This document shows, piece after piece, positions 1 to 7,151 of a stretch of 9,071 bases of DNA. Position 1 is the first letter of the stretch. Each line of letters opens with the position of its first letter. The position numbers were made by a program, and so were the translations under genes. The DNA comes from an uncultured Clostridia bacterium (GTDB lineage Bacteria > Bacillota > Clostridia > TANB77 > CAG-508): the NCBI GenBank assembly GCA_944393305.1, contig CALXZS010000047.1:1-9071 (forward strand). The letters are read 5' to 3'. The notes under the pieces are model-generated. The model ran no database searches. It was not told where the DNA came from and worked only from the letters and a program-made list of their open reading frames with translations.

Positions 1-438
1 AACTGTATAAAGTAAGAATTTTAAGAAATTCATTTCACTCATACCAGCTGGTATTGAAATTAGACTTCTTACAATTGGTATAAATCTACAAATAAATACA
101 GTTTTCTGTCCTTTTGTATCAAACCATTTATCTGCTTTTTCTATATCTGAAGCTTTTAATCTTAAAACTTTTCCGATTTTTCCTGAAACAATTCTTTCTA
201 ATCTTTCTTTATTTAATATTCTTCCTATTAAATAAAGTACTATTGCACCTACTGTTGAACCAATAGTAGCTGATACTATTACTCCAACTGCATTTAATGT
301 TGTTTGTGAAGTCATGAATCCACCAAATGCTAATATTACCTCTGATGGAATTGGTGGAAATATATTTTCAACTGCTATAAGGAATGCAACACCAATATAT
401 CCCCATTGTTCTATTATTTGTATAACAAGTTCTTGCAT
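1..438 (-). CDS. DedA / SNARE-associated family membrane protein, 3' end outside window
   Basis: The reading frame gives 146 residues with no stop before the left edge, so the C-terminus (perhaps 50 residues, judging by the family's usual length near 200) is missing. Two family hallmarks are visible. The first is the N-terminal E-N-x-x-P-P-x-P-S-E element at residues 24-33, at the end of the first hydrophobic segment. The second is the R-x-x-P-x-x-R ... P-A-G stretch at residues 118-132, thought to form a re-entrant membrane loop. A second hydrophobic segment covers about residues 48-72 and is followed by a basic, Lys/Arg-rich cytoplasmic stretch. DedA proteins are inner-membrane proteins linked to lipid carrier (undecaprenyl phosphate or phospholipid) flipping and membrane homeostasis; which substrate applies here cannot be told. 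The start is fixed by AAGGAG at 445-450, six bases upstream of ATG. Only 14 bases separate it from the upstream pgi stop, so the two genes very likely share a transcript. Confidence 0.88.
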   Translation of the reverse strand, partial: MQELVIQIIEQWGYIGVAFLIAVENIFPPIPSEVILAFGGFMTSQTTLNAVGVIVSATIGSTVGAIVLYLIGRILNKERLERIVSGKIGKVLRLKASDIEKADKWFDTKGQKTVFICRFIPIVRSLISIPAGMSEMNFLKFLLYTV

Positions 439-452
439 ATTTTTCTCCTTTT

Positions 453-1754
453 CTAATTTTCATATCCTGGTTTTTTTAATAGTTTAAACATATTGGTTTT
501 ATATTTTTCTACGCCAGGTTGATTGAATGGGTTTACTTCTAAAAGCTCTGCTGACATACTACATGCTTTTTCAAAGAAATATATTAGTTGTCCCATTGTG
601 TTTTCGTTTAATTCGTCAATATGAATAATTATATTTGGAACTCCACCATCTACATGGGCATGAATCGTTCCTTCCATTGCTTTACTATTAATATAACTTA
701 GTTTTTTACCACAAAGATAATTCAAATTATCTAAATTATCTTCATCCAAATTTATATCCATATCTTTATTTACTTTTTCAATATCTAAAATAGTTTCAAA
801 CATTATCCTTCTGCCTTCTTGGATATATTGTCCTAATGAATGTAAATCTGTTGTAAATTCTGCCCCTACTGGGAATAAACCTTTACCGTCTTTACCTTCA
901 CTTTCTCCAAATAATTGTTTCCACCATTCTATGAAATAATGCATTTTTGGTTCATATGCTGCCATTAGTTCCAAAGATTTATCGTCTTCATATAATAAAT
1001 TTCTAACTACCGCATATTGATAACATTCATTATATTCTAATGACCTATCTGAATATTTATCTTGTGCAAATCTTGCACCATCCATAATTTTATCGATATT
1101 TATTCCACATGACGCAATAGGAAGTAGCCCAACTGCTGTAAGTACAGAAAATCTACCGCCAACATCATCTGGTATTACAAATGTTTCATAACCTTCCGCT
1201 TCTGCAAGCTGTTTTAATGCACCCTTCTTTTCATCTGTTGTAACATAAATTCTTTTTCTTGCTTCTTTTATACCATATTTTCCTTCGATTATCTCTCTAA
1301 ATATTCTAAAAGCAATTGCTGGTTCTGTTGTTGTTCCTGATTTAGAAATTACATTTATACTAAAATTCTTTCCTTCTAGTATTTCTATAACATCATTTAT
1401 ATATTCTGAACTTAAATTATTTCCAACAAATATTACTTGAAGAGAATCTTCTTTCATATTATAAAAAGGTCCTTTTAAAGCTTCTATAACTGCTCTTGCT
1501 CCTAAATATGAGCCTCCTATTCCAATAACTAATAAAATATCTGAATCTTTTCTAATTTTATGTGCACATCTTTTTATTCTTGCAAATTCTTTTTTATCAT
1601 ATTCTGTTGGCAAATTAAGCCATCCTAAAAATTCTGTTTCATCTTCTGATTTTTCTATTAATTCTTGATTTATTTCTTCTACAACAGCCGAATGTTGTAA
1701 AATTTCTGAGCTTTCTAATCCTGTATAACTAAAGTCTACTTTTATTTTTGCCAT
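453..1754 (-). CDS. pgi: Glucose-6-phosphate isomerase
   Basis: A complete 433-residue enzyme that interconverts glucose 6-phosphate and fructose 6-phosphate in the cytoplasm (glycolysis and gluconeogenesis). Its length is close to the compact bacterial Pgi type of about 450 residues. Family motifs appear in order: a glycine-rich IGIGGSYLGARA at 76-87; the phosphate-binding SKSGTTTEP at 138-146; the signature DDVGGRFSVLTAVG at 196-209, with the active-site Arg201; GESEGK with the probable catalytic Glu284; a histidine in LHSLGQ (His305), expected to help ring opening; HVDGG at 367-371; and QPGVEKYK ending in Lys419. No key residue is missing. The start is supported by AAGGAGG at 1761-1767, six bases before ATG; the stop is TAG. 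The gene lies 61 bases downstream of spoIIP on the same strand and 14 bases upstream of the DedA-family gene. Confidence 0.97.
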   Translation of the reverse strand: MAKIKVDFSYTGLESSEILQHSAVVEEINQELIEKSEDETEFLGWLNLPTEYDKKEFARIKRCAHKIRKDSDILLVIGIGGSYLGARAVIEALKGPFYNMKEDSLQVIFVGNNLSSEYINDVIEILEGKNFSINVISKSGTTTEPAIAFRIFREIIEGKYGIKEARKRIYVTTDEKKGALKQLAEAEGYETFVIPDDVGGRFSVLTAVGLLPIASCGINIDKIMDGARFAQDKYSDRSLEYNECYQYAVVRNLLYEDDKSLELMAAYEPKMHYFIEWWKQLFGESEGKDGKGLFPVGAEFTTDLHSLGQYIQEGRRIMFETILDIEKVNKDMDINLDEDNLDNLNYLCGKKLSYINSKAMEGTIHAHVDGGVPNIIIHIDELNENTMGQLIYFFEKACSMSAELLEVNPFNQPGVEKYKTNMFKLLKKPGYEN

Positions 1755-1760
1755 ACTATT

Positions 1761-1789
1761 CCTCCTTCGTTTTACAGTATTCTATTATA
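1761..1789 (-). promoter_or_regulatory. Possible pgi promoter (-10 only) and strong ribosome binding site
   Basis: Read on the minus strand, a perfect TATAAT (1784-1789) lies about 30 bases upstream of the pgi start and is followed by AAGGAGG (1761-1767). No acceptable TTGACA-like -35 box sits 16-18 bases upstream: the nearest, TTGCAA, is only 12 bases away. In DNA this AT-rich an isolated TATAAT often arises by chance. The ribosome binding site is secure; the promoter is only a candidate. Confidence 0.3.
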
Positions 1790-1815
1790 TTTATTTGTTT
1801 CTTGCAATAGTTTTT

Positions 1816-2928
1816 TTATATTTCCTCTAAAATTTTAGCCAAATACTTCATTGCTCCCATACTTTCTTCTAAAGTGTTTCCTGTCGCTCCTACTTCTATA
1901 ATACAAGCAGCATTTGCAACATGTTGGTTATATTCTGAATTTCTAAAAATTATCGGCTTAAATAGCCCTGGATAAAGTTCATTTGCCTTTTGCTGAACCT
2001 TTACTGCAAATTTCAAGTTTTGAAGCCAATTTGTATGTGCTGAGTTTGCTCCATCTGAGCCTATAACAAACATTAATTGAGAAACATATTCATCTCCTAT
2101 TTTAACTTTTGGAGCATATGTTCCATCTGCAATTGCATCTCTATGTAAATCTATTACAATATCTGCATCCTGGTTTGAATTTAATACATTTTGAGCTGTA
2201 ATAAGTGACCTTGAATATGACCCATTATATGCAGGATAATCATGGTAGGTTTTATCATGCACAACTGTCACACCATATCCTTCTAAGTTTTTTGCAAGTT
2301 CATCTCCAACTCTTGCTACTGAATAATTTAAGTCAATCGTTCTAAAATTACCACTAGCTTCATACTGATATTGTTCAGTTGGAGTATAGCTTTCACATGT
2401 ATGGGTATGGTAAATTACTACTTTATTTTTATTTACTTCAACATCTGGTGTAAGCATTTCCTGTGACAAATTATACTTGGTTGAATTATTTATAAGTACA
2501 CCTTGATATTCTGTTGTATATCTAGGATTCACGCCACTATTTATTACTTCTGTAACAGTTTCCCCTTCTACTATTTTATTGTTATTTTCTTGTGATACAG
2601 TATTTTCTTCTATATTAGTATTTTCATTTGCCACTTGCACTTCTACATCTTCTCCATCTTCTTGTTTTATTGAAGATATTACTTCTAATTCTGAAGTAAA
2701 TGCAAATTTTAAACTATCCGAAAAATTTACACTTTCAAAAGATTCAATTTTGCCTATTTTTATTTCTGGCAAAACTTCATCTATACAAAAAAGCATTGCT
2801 TCTTTAGTTTCTGTATTTTCTTCACCCTTAGACATAAAACCTCTCATTAGCACAAACATTATAACTAAAAAGCTTACTATTTTCAATGAATATTTAATTA
2901 AATCCGATACTTTAAATACTTTTATCAT
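1816..2928 (-). CDS. spoIIP: Stage II sporulation protein P (SpoIIP), engulfment peptidoglycan hydrolase
   Basis: A 370-residue protein of the SpoIIP family, which acts with SpoIID and SpoIIM at the septal membrane to degrade peptidoglycan so that the mother cell can engulf the forespore. Residues 1-12 are a short basic cytoplasmic tail, and about 13-31 form one membrane-spanning helix. Residues about 88-130 are an acidic, Asn/Glu-rich linker of low complexity. The hydrolase domain begins near residue 168. It carries YHTHTCESYTP at 173-183 (His174, His176 and Glu179, expected around the metal site), DLHRDA at 260-265 and IIEVG at 343-347 with the conserved Glu345. The domain is complete. The family is known for amidase plus transglycosylase activity. 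The chosen ATG has no clear Shine-Dalgarno sequence, but later methionines (28 and 32) would remove the membrane helix, so this start is preferred. In Bacillus the gene is under sigma-E control; a matching promoter candidate lies just upstream. Confidence 0.95.
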   Translation of the reverse strand: MIKVFKVSDLIKYSLKIVSFLVIMFVLMRGFMSKGEENTETKEAMLFCIDEVLPEIKIGKIESFESVNFSDSLKFAFTSELEVISSIKQEDGEDVEVQVANENTNIEENTVSQENNNKIVEGETVTEVINSGVNPRYTTEYQGVLINNSTKYNLSQEMLTPDVEVNKNKVVIYHTHTCESYTPTEQYQYEASGNFRTIDLNYSVARVGDELAKNLEGYGVTVVHDKTYHDYPAYNGSYSRSLITAQNVLNSNQDADIVIDLHRDAIADGTYAPKVKIGDEYVSQLMFVIGSDGANSAHTNWLQNLKFAVKVQQKANELYPGLFKPIIFRNSEYNQHVANAACIIEVGATGNTLEESMGAMKYLAKILEEI

Positions 2929-2955
2929 AATAAAAATTATATTCTTATAATTTTC

Positions 2956-2984
2956 ATTTTATGTATATTTTTTCAAAATCAGGA
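2956..2984 (-). promoter_or_regulatory. Candidate sigma-E-type promoter for spoIIP
   Basis: On the minus strand CATAAAAT (2956-2963) matches the sigma-E -10 consensus CATACAMT at 7 of 8 positions. Fourteen bases upstream, TCCTGAT (2978-2984) matches the -35 KMATATT at only 4 of 7. Transcription would begin near 2949, leaving a leader of about 20 bases before the spoIIP ATG. Sigma-E control of spoIIP is known in Bacillus subtilis. The site is a consensus match by eye and has not been scored against background. Confidence 0.42.
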
Positions 2985-2991
2985 AATTATA
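2963..2991 (+). promoter_or_regulatory. Candidate sigma-G-type promoter for the gerABC operon
   Basis: On the plus strand GTATA (2963-2967, within TGTATA) fits the -35 element of forespore sigma factors. Seventeen bases later AATTATA (2985-2991) fits the sigma-G -10 pattern CATnnTA except for the first base. Transcription would start near 2998 and give a leader of about 30 bases, with GGAGG near its end. Germinant receptor operons are classic sigma-G targets. AT richness makes chance matches easy, so this is a candidate only. Confidence 0.4.
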
Positions 2992-3020
2992 AGAACAAAA
3001 GCTTTTTTGCCATATATAAT

Positions 3021-3025
3021 GGAGG
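3021..3025 (+). promoter_or_regulatory. Ribosome binding site that fixes the GerA-subunit start
   Basis: GGAGG ends four bases before the ATG at 3030. The frame stays open up to an earlier ATG at 2961, but that one has no Shine-Dalgarno sequence and lies inside the candidate promoters, so 3030 is the better start. Confidence 0.8.
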
Positions 3026-3029
3026 AATC

Positions 3030-4709
3030 ATGAAAATATTACAAAATATTAAAGATTTTTTTATGAATATATTAAATGTTGATGAACCTTATGATTTTAC
3101 TATGTCTGATGAAACTGCAAGTGATTCTCAACCAGAAGATTTACTAAAAAAGCAAAATATTTATCCTAGTCTTGATGTAAATTTAGATTATATTAACGCA
3201 AGATATAATTCACTTATTAATTCTGATATTAAAATTAGAGATTTTATATTAAATGCAAAAGGTAAACAATATAAAGCTTTTATTATTTATATTGATGGCT
3301 TGGTTGATACCTCTTCTATTAATGATTTCATATTAAATCCTTTAATGCTTAGAAATTATGCAAATCAAGATACATCGCCACAAGTAATATCTGAAGCAAT
3401 TACTAATAATATCAGTGTAAGAAAAATTAAAAAATTTAATATTGTTGACTATATTTATGATTGCTTGCTACCACAAAATAGCATAAAAAAGATAAATTCA
3501 TTTGATGATATTGTAAAAGACATTAATTCTGGAAATTGTGCTTTATTTGTTGACACAATTGAATTTGCTTTTGATATTGATATAAAAAAATTTAGTCAAA
3601 GGAGTATTTCTGAGCCTAAAAATGAGCCCAGCGTTAGAGGTTCACAAGAGGCTTTTGTTGAGAATTTACGTACTAATACTTCTATGATTAGAAGAAATAT
3701 TAATAATGAAAATTTAATTATTGAAAATATTGTTATAGGTAAATCTAATCAAAATAATTGTGCTGTTTGTTATATAAAAAATATTGCTAATTCTAGTTTA
3801 GTTTCTGAAGCTAAATATAGACTAAACAATATTGATGTAGATTATATACTTTCTTGCAGTGAGCTTGAGCAACTTTTAAAAGATGACCCTGAAACTACTC
3901 TTCCAGAAATTCTTTCTACTGAAAGGGTTGATAAAACTTGTGCTAATTTATTACAAGGACGAGTTGTTATAATATATAATGGCTCACCATATGCACTTAT
4001 TTTACCTGTTACTTTATTTGATTTCATATCTACACCTGAAGATGTAAATTTGAATTATCACTTTTCGAATTTATTAAAACTCTTAAGAGGATTGGCATTT
4101 TTTATTACATTGTTATTACCTGGTTTATATTTAGCAATAACAATTTACCATAGAGAATTAATACCGACTGAACTGTTATATTCAATAGTAGCTACTCGTG
4201 TAACCGTACCATTTCCAATTATTCTGGAAATTTTAATGATGGAATTGTCTTTTGAATTAATTAGAGAAGCTGGGCTAAGAGTTCCATCACCTCTAGGGTC
4301 AACTGTTGGTATTGTAGGTGCTCTGGTACTTGGTGAAGCTGCCGTTTCTGCAAATATTGTTTCTCCAATTTTGATAATTATAATTGCAGTTACAGCAATA
4401 TCTTCTTTTGCTATACCTGACTTTTCTCTTAGTTTTCATTTGAGAATTATGAGATTTGCATATATTTTATTTGGCTCACTTTGCGGATTTTTGGGTATTG
4501 GCATAGGTATTTTTATACATGTTCTTATACTAAATTCACTAAAATCATTTGGTGTACCATATTTATCTCCATACTCACCGCTTTCAGGAGTTAAGTCTCA
4601 TAGTTATTTTTTGAAACCAGTATGGAAAAGAGAACAGCGTGCTAACTTTTTAAAAAGTAAAAAGCCAATTGTACAAGATAGAATAAGTATGAAATGGAGA
4701 GAAAAATAA
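3030..4709 (+). CDS. gerA: Spore germination receptor subunit A (GerA/GerKA family)
   Basis: A 559-residue A subunit of a GerA-type germinant receptor, which sits in the spore inner membrane and, with subunits B and C, triggers ion and dipicolinate release when nutrients are sensed. Residues about 1-345 form the soluble N-terminal region. It contains the family blocks EPKNEPSVRGSQEAFVENLR at 195-214 (note R-G-x-x-E-x-F) and PEILSTERVDK at 292-302, followed by LLQGRVVIIYNGSPYALILP at 307-326. About 5 membrane segments follow between residues 350 and 505. They include the conserved HRELIPTELL at 374-383, FELIREAGLRVPSPLGSTVG at 408-427 and LGEAAVSANIVSP at 434-446. The C-terminal tail is basic. 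All blocks are present, so the gene looks intact. It is first in a three-gene operon, and its TAA stop (4707-4709) overlaps the ribosome binding site of the next gene. The ligand cannot be predicted, and orthology to gerAA, gerBA or gerKA is not resolved. Confidence 0.95.
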   Translation: MKILQNIKDFFMNILNVDEPYDFTMSDETASDSQPEDLLKKQNIYPSLDVNLDYINARYNSLINSDIKIRDFILNAKGKQYKAFIIYIDGLVDTSSINDFILNPLMLRNYANQDTSPQVISEAITNNISVRKIKKFNIVDYIYDCLLPQNSIKKINSFDDIVKDINSGNCALFVDTIEFAFDIDIKKFSQRSISEPKNEPSVRGSQEAFVENLRTNTSMIRRNINNENLIIENIVIGKSNQNNCAVCYIKNIANSSLVSEAKYRLNNIDVDYILSCSELEQLLKDDPETTLPEILSTERVDKTCANLLQGRVVIIYNGSPYALILPVTLFDFISTPEDVNLNYHFSNLLKLLRGLAFFITLLLPGLYLAITIYHRELIPTELLYSIVATRVTVPFPIILEILMMELSFELIREAGLRVPSPLGSTVGIVGALVLGEAAVSANIVSPILIIIIAVTAISSFAIPDFSLSFHLRIMRFAYILFGSLCGFLGIGIGIFIHVLILNSLKSFGVPYLSPYSPLSGVKSHSYFLKPVWKREQRANFLKSKKPIVQDRISMKWREK

Positions 4710-4716
4710 AAGGAGG
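4709..4716 (+). promoter_or_regulatory. Ribosome binding site that fixes the GerB-subunit start
   Basis: AAAGGAGG lies four bases before the ATG at 4721 and overlaps the stop codon of the A-subunit gene. An in-frame ATG at 4694 lies upstream of this site and inside the preceding gene; it lacks its own site and is therefore rejected as the start. Confidence 0.85.
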
Positions 4717-4720
4717 TTTT

Positions 4721-5845
4721 ATGAATACGGATAAAATTGGTTCATTAGAAGCTATTTCATTAGTTATCATAGTTATGATAAGTCATATAATATTAAGTTT
4801 GCCTAATGAAATATTGACAAGTACTTTATCTGCTGCACCACTAAATGTTATTTATATAACTTCGTTAGTTCTCATATTTTATATTATTGCTTGCAAACTT
4901 TTTAAACCATTTCATAATAAAGATATTTTAGATGTAGCTGAATATGTTGGTGGAAGTATTTTTAGAAAAATCGTTTCTTATATATATATAGCTCATTTAA
5001 TATTTATATCTGGAATATTAATACTTAGTTTTGCAGATACTATAAAAACAATTTATTTGCAAAGTATGCCTACTGAACTAATATGTTTAGTATTTATACT
5101 AATAGCTGTGCTTGCGAATCAATTCGGTTTTAAAAGTGTATCTAGAACAAATGCTATTTTTATGCCCTTTATATTAATAACTGTATTGATAATATTTTTA
5201 TCACTATTTACAGATTTTGTACCACAAAGAATTTTCCCTATTTTAGGTTATGGTGGAAAAGAAACTTTTTTGACTGGTGCAACTAATATATTTGCATTTG
5301 GAGAAATTATTTTATTATTTTTAATAAGACCAAATTTAAAAGATACAAAGCAAGCTAAAAAAGTAGGAATAATTTCAATATTATTATCAGGTAGCTTTCT
5401 TTTTATAACAGTACTTGCTTTACTTTTATTATTCCCTTTTATAACTGGTGGTGAAGGCGCACTTTCTATTTATATGATAACTAGAAGTATTAAATTTGGA
5501 AAGTTTTTTCAAAGAGCTGATGCTTTATTTATATTAATATGGGCTCTTACTTTCTTTTCGTACTTATCTGTTGCCATGTCATATACCTTAAAAATTGCTA
5601 AAAAGAATACAAAAAACACTAAAAATTCGCCTTCACTATATGTTATAGCTATTTTATTATTTATTGTAACACTAATACCTCAAAATATATCTCAAATAAG
5701 GTTTGCTGAAAATATAATTTATAAATATTCATCAATTATTGTAGTTTTTGGACTAAGTTTTGTTATTCTATTACTTGGATATTTAAAAAAGAGAAAATTA
5801 AGAGGTATTGTGGAAATTAATCAAGAGGTGAAAGATGAAAGCTAG
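4721..5845 (+). CDS. gerB: Spore germination receptor subunit B (GerB family, APC-superfamily transporter fold)
   Basis: A 374-residue, very hydrophobic protein with about ten predicted membrane helices, the usual size and build for the B subunit of GerA-type receptors. This family is related to amino acid/polyamine permeases and is thought to supply the nutrient-binding pocket. It begins MNTDKIGSLEA, the usual short polar lead into helix 1. Late in the protein it has the family-typical F-Q-R-A-D-A-L-F-I-L-I-W stretch (about residues 260-271, compare F-x-R-x-D-A-x-x-x-x-x-W). A Lys-rich loop at about 292-302 and a charged tail after the last helix are expected to be cytoplasmic. The gene starts 11 bases after the A-subunit stop. 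Its TAG stop lies 11 bases inside the C-subunit gene, so the three are almost certainly co-transcribed and translationally coupled. Confidence 0.94.
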   Translation: MNTDKIGSLEAISLVIIVMISHIILSLPNEILTSTLSAAPLNVIYITSLVLIFYIIACKLFKPFHNKDILDVAEYVGGSIFRKIVSYIYIAHLIFISGILILSFADTIKTIYLQSMPTELICLVFILIAVLANQFGFKSVSRTNAIFMPFILITVLIIFLSLFTDFVPQRIFPILGYGGKETFLTGATNIFAFGEIILLFLIRPNLKDTKQAKKVGIISILLSGSFLFITVLALLLLFPFITGGEGALSIYMITRSIKFGKFFQRADALFILIWALTFFSYLSVAMSYTLKIAKKNTKNTKNSPSLYVIAILLFIVTLIPQNISQIRFAENIIYKYSSIIVVFGLSFVILLLGYLKKRKLRGIVEINQEVKDES

Positions 5846-7064
5846 AAAATTTTTAATTTTTATAATAATTTTAGTTTTACTATTATTAACATTTTTCGGT
5901 ATGAATTCTATAAATGCAATTGATAATTTAGCATATGTAGTTTCCATGGGATTTGACATTAAAGATAGTGGAAAATTAGAACTAAGCTTTCAAATAGCTA
6001 TTCCATCCGGAAGTAGTGGTTCTTCTAGTTCGGATTCTTCTCAATCTTCTGATTCGATTATAAATAGTGTTGAATGTAATACTTTAGAATCTGGTATAAA
6101 TTTAGTTAATTCCTATTTAGGAAAAAAACTTAATTTGTCTCATTGTAAGGCAATTGTATTTTCTGAAGAAATAGCTGCAAAAGGTATTGGCGAATACCTT
6201 TATACTTTAGTAAATAACATTGAAATAAGACCTACTTGTAATGTTATTATTTCAAGATGTAATGCTAAATATTTTTTAAATAATTCTAAACCAATGCTTG
6301 AACAATTATCTTCAAAATATTATGAAGTTTCTTCTACTTCTGAACGTTCTACTGGTTATACTTCTGATACTACGCTTCAAGAATTTTTTTCTAGTATGAC
6401 AGATACTTTTGGAGAAGCTTATGCAATACTTGGTAGTGTCAATGATGGAATTAATACTGGCAGTGATGCTGGAACAAGTGGTAATACGGATAATGAAAAT
6501 ATTTCCTCTGAAACTCCAATTGATACTCAAAAAAACATTGAAACTTTAGGGGTAGCTGTTTTTAAAGGTGATAAATTAGTTGGTGAACTTAATGGTTTGG
6601 AAAGTATTGCTCAGCTTATTATAAAGAACGATTTAAAAGATGCAACTTTGAGTATTCCTAGTCCTTTTGAAAGTACAAATTTTATTGATTTATATATAGA
6701 AAAAAGTAAAAGTAATTCTAAAGTAAATTTACCAAATGGCTCTCCATATATAAGTTCTAATATTGAAATTAGTGCTAGGATAATAAGTATGTCTGATGAT
6801 TATAAATATTTAGATGAACAAACTATTGAAGTTGTTGAACAATATGCTTCTAATTATATAAAGTCATTCATTACAGATTTTGTTTATAAAACTTCTAAGG
6901 AATTTAAGTCTGATATTTCTTGTTTTGGAAGGTATGCTGTAACTAAATTTCCTACGTGGAATGACTGGAAAGATTATAACTGGCTAGAGAATTACCAAAA
7001 TGCTTTTTTTAATATTGATGTTAATGTTGATGTGAAATCTAGGTATTTGATAATAGATACGTAA
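5835..7064 (+). CDS. gerC: Spore germination receptor subunit C (GerC family) lacking the lipobox cysteine
   Basis: A 409-residue C subunit of the same receptor, normally a lipoprotein on the outer face of the spore inner membrane. Residues 6-21 form a hydrophobic helix after a basic MKARK. The family start G-C-W-D-x-x-E-I-x-x-L-A aligns without gaps to G22-M23-N24-S25 and on to I28, L32 and A33. Cysteine is thus replaced by methionine, and the adjacent W-D is lost as well. With no Cys to lipidate, membrane attachment by the uncleaved helix is inferred. Family features further on include LNLSHCKAIVFSEE at 99-112, EIRPTCNVIIS at 130-140, ETLGVAVFKGDKLVGEL at 236-252 (start of the second domain), and a C-terminal domain with an amphipathic helix at about 325-358. 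A Ser/Gly-rich stretch occupies 57-75, and a flexible Gly/Asn/Ser linker about 200-233. AAGAGGTGA at 5823-5831 supports the start. It overlaps gerB by 11 bases and is followed by a terminator. Confidence 0.93.
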   Translation: MKARKFLIFIIILVLLLLTFFGMNSINAIDNLAYVVSMGFDIKDSGKLELSFQIAIPSGSSGSSSSDSSQSSDSIINSVECNTLESGINLVNSYLGKKLNLSHCKAIVFSEEIAAKGIGEYLYTLVNNIEIRPTCNVIISRCNAKYFLNNSKPMLEQLSSKYYEVSSTSERSTGYTSDTTLQEFFSSMTDTFGEAYAILGSVNDGINTGSDAGTSGNTDNENISSETPIDTQKNIETLGVAVFKGDKLVGELNGLESIAQLIIKNDLKDATLSIPSPFESTNFIDLYIEKSKSNSKVNLPNGSPYISSNIEISARIISMSDDYKYLDEQTIEVVEQYASNYIKSFITDFVYKTSKEFKSDISCFGRYAVTKFPTWNDWKDYNWLENYQNAFFNIDVNVDVKSRYLIIDT

Positions 7065-7119
7065 ATTATTTATGGCTGTTTTGAGAGGTATTTTTCAAAA
7101 TTGTTTTAAGGAAATGTTA

Positions 7120-7150
7120 CCCGAGAACTAAAAAAGTTCTCGGGATTTTT
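7120..7150 (+). terminator. Rho-independent terminator of the gerABC operon
   Basis: A perfect 10-base-pair inverted repeat (CCCGAGAACT at 7120-7129 with AGTTCTCGGG at 7135-7144) encloses an AAAAA loop and is followed by ATTTTT. The U-tract is on the plus strand, so it serves the germination operon, ending about 85 bases after the gerC stop. On the minus strand the hairpin is followed by TAACATTTCC, a poor U-tract, so termination of rnr here would be weaker, although the rnr stop is only a few bases away. Confidence 0.9.
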
Positions 7151-7151
7151 A

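Noticed and set aside
2579..2950. Plus-strand reading frame of 123 codons opposite spoIIP
   Set aside because: It lies almost entirely antisense to the well-supported spoIIP, has no family resemblance or ribosome binding site, and is a Ser/Thr/Phe-rich shadow typical of AT-rich genes.
3008..3020. CATATATAAT just upstream of the gerA ribosome binding site as a promoter -10 box
   Set aside because: Transcription would start at or inside the GGAGG site and remove the leader needed for ribosome binding.
2961..3029. N-terminal extension of the GerA subunit by 23 residues from an ATG at 2961
   Set aside because: There is no ribosome binding site before 2961, it overlaps the candidate promoters, and GGAGG at 3021 points clearly to 3030.
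4978..4990. Short TATATATATA run inside gerB
   Set aside because: It encodes Tyr-Ile-Tyr-Ile in a membrane helix and is ordinary for AT-rich coding sequence; it is not a meaningful repeat.
5901..5903. Alternative GerC start at the methionine replacing the lipobox cysteine
   Set aside because: It has no ribosome binding site upstream and would remove the only membrane anchor; the ATG at 5835 has a good site and is coupled to gerB.
6312..6530. Minus-strand reading frame of 72 codons inside gerC
   Set aside because: It is antisense to a recognisable GerC domain, and its Ser/Ile/Arg-rich translation resembles no protein I know.
7072..7131. A 19-codon plus-strand reading frame (ATG at 7072, TAA at 7129) between gerC and rnr, ending inside the terminator stem
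   Set aside because: It has no ribosome binding site, is in a different frame from gerC, and its last codons are the terminator stem. A chance frame is the simplest reading.
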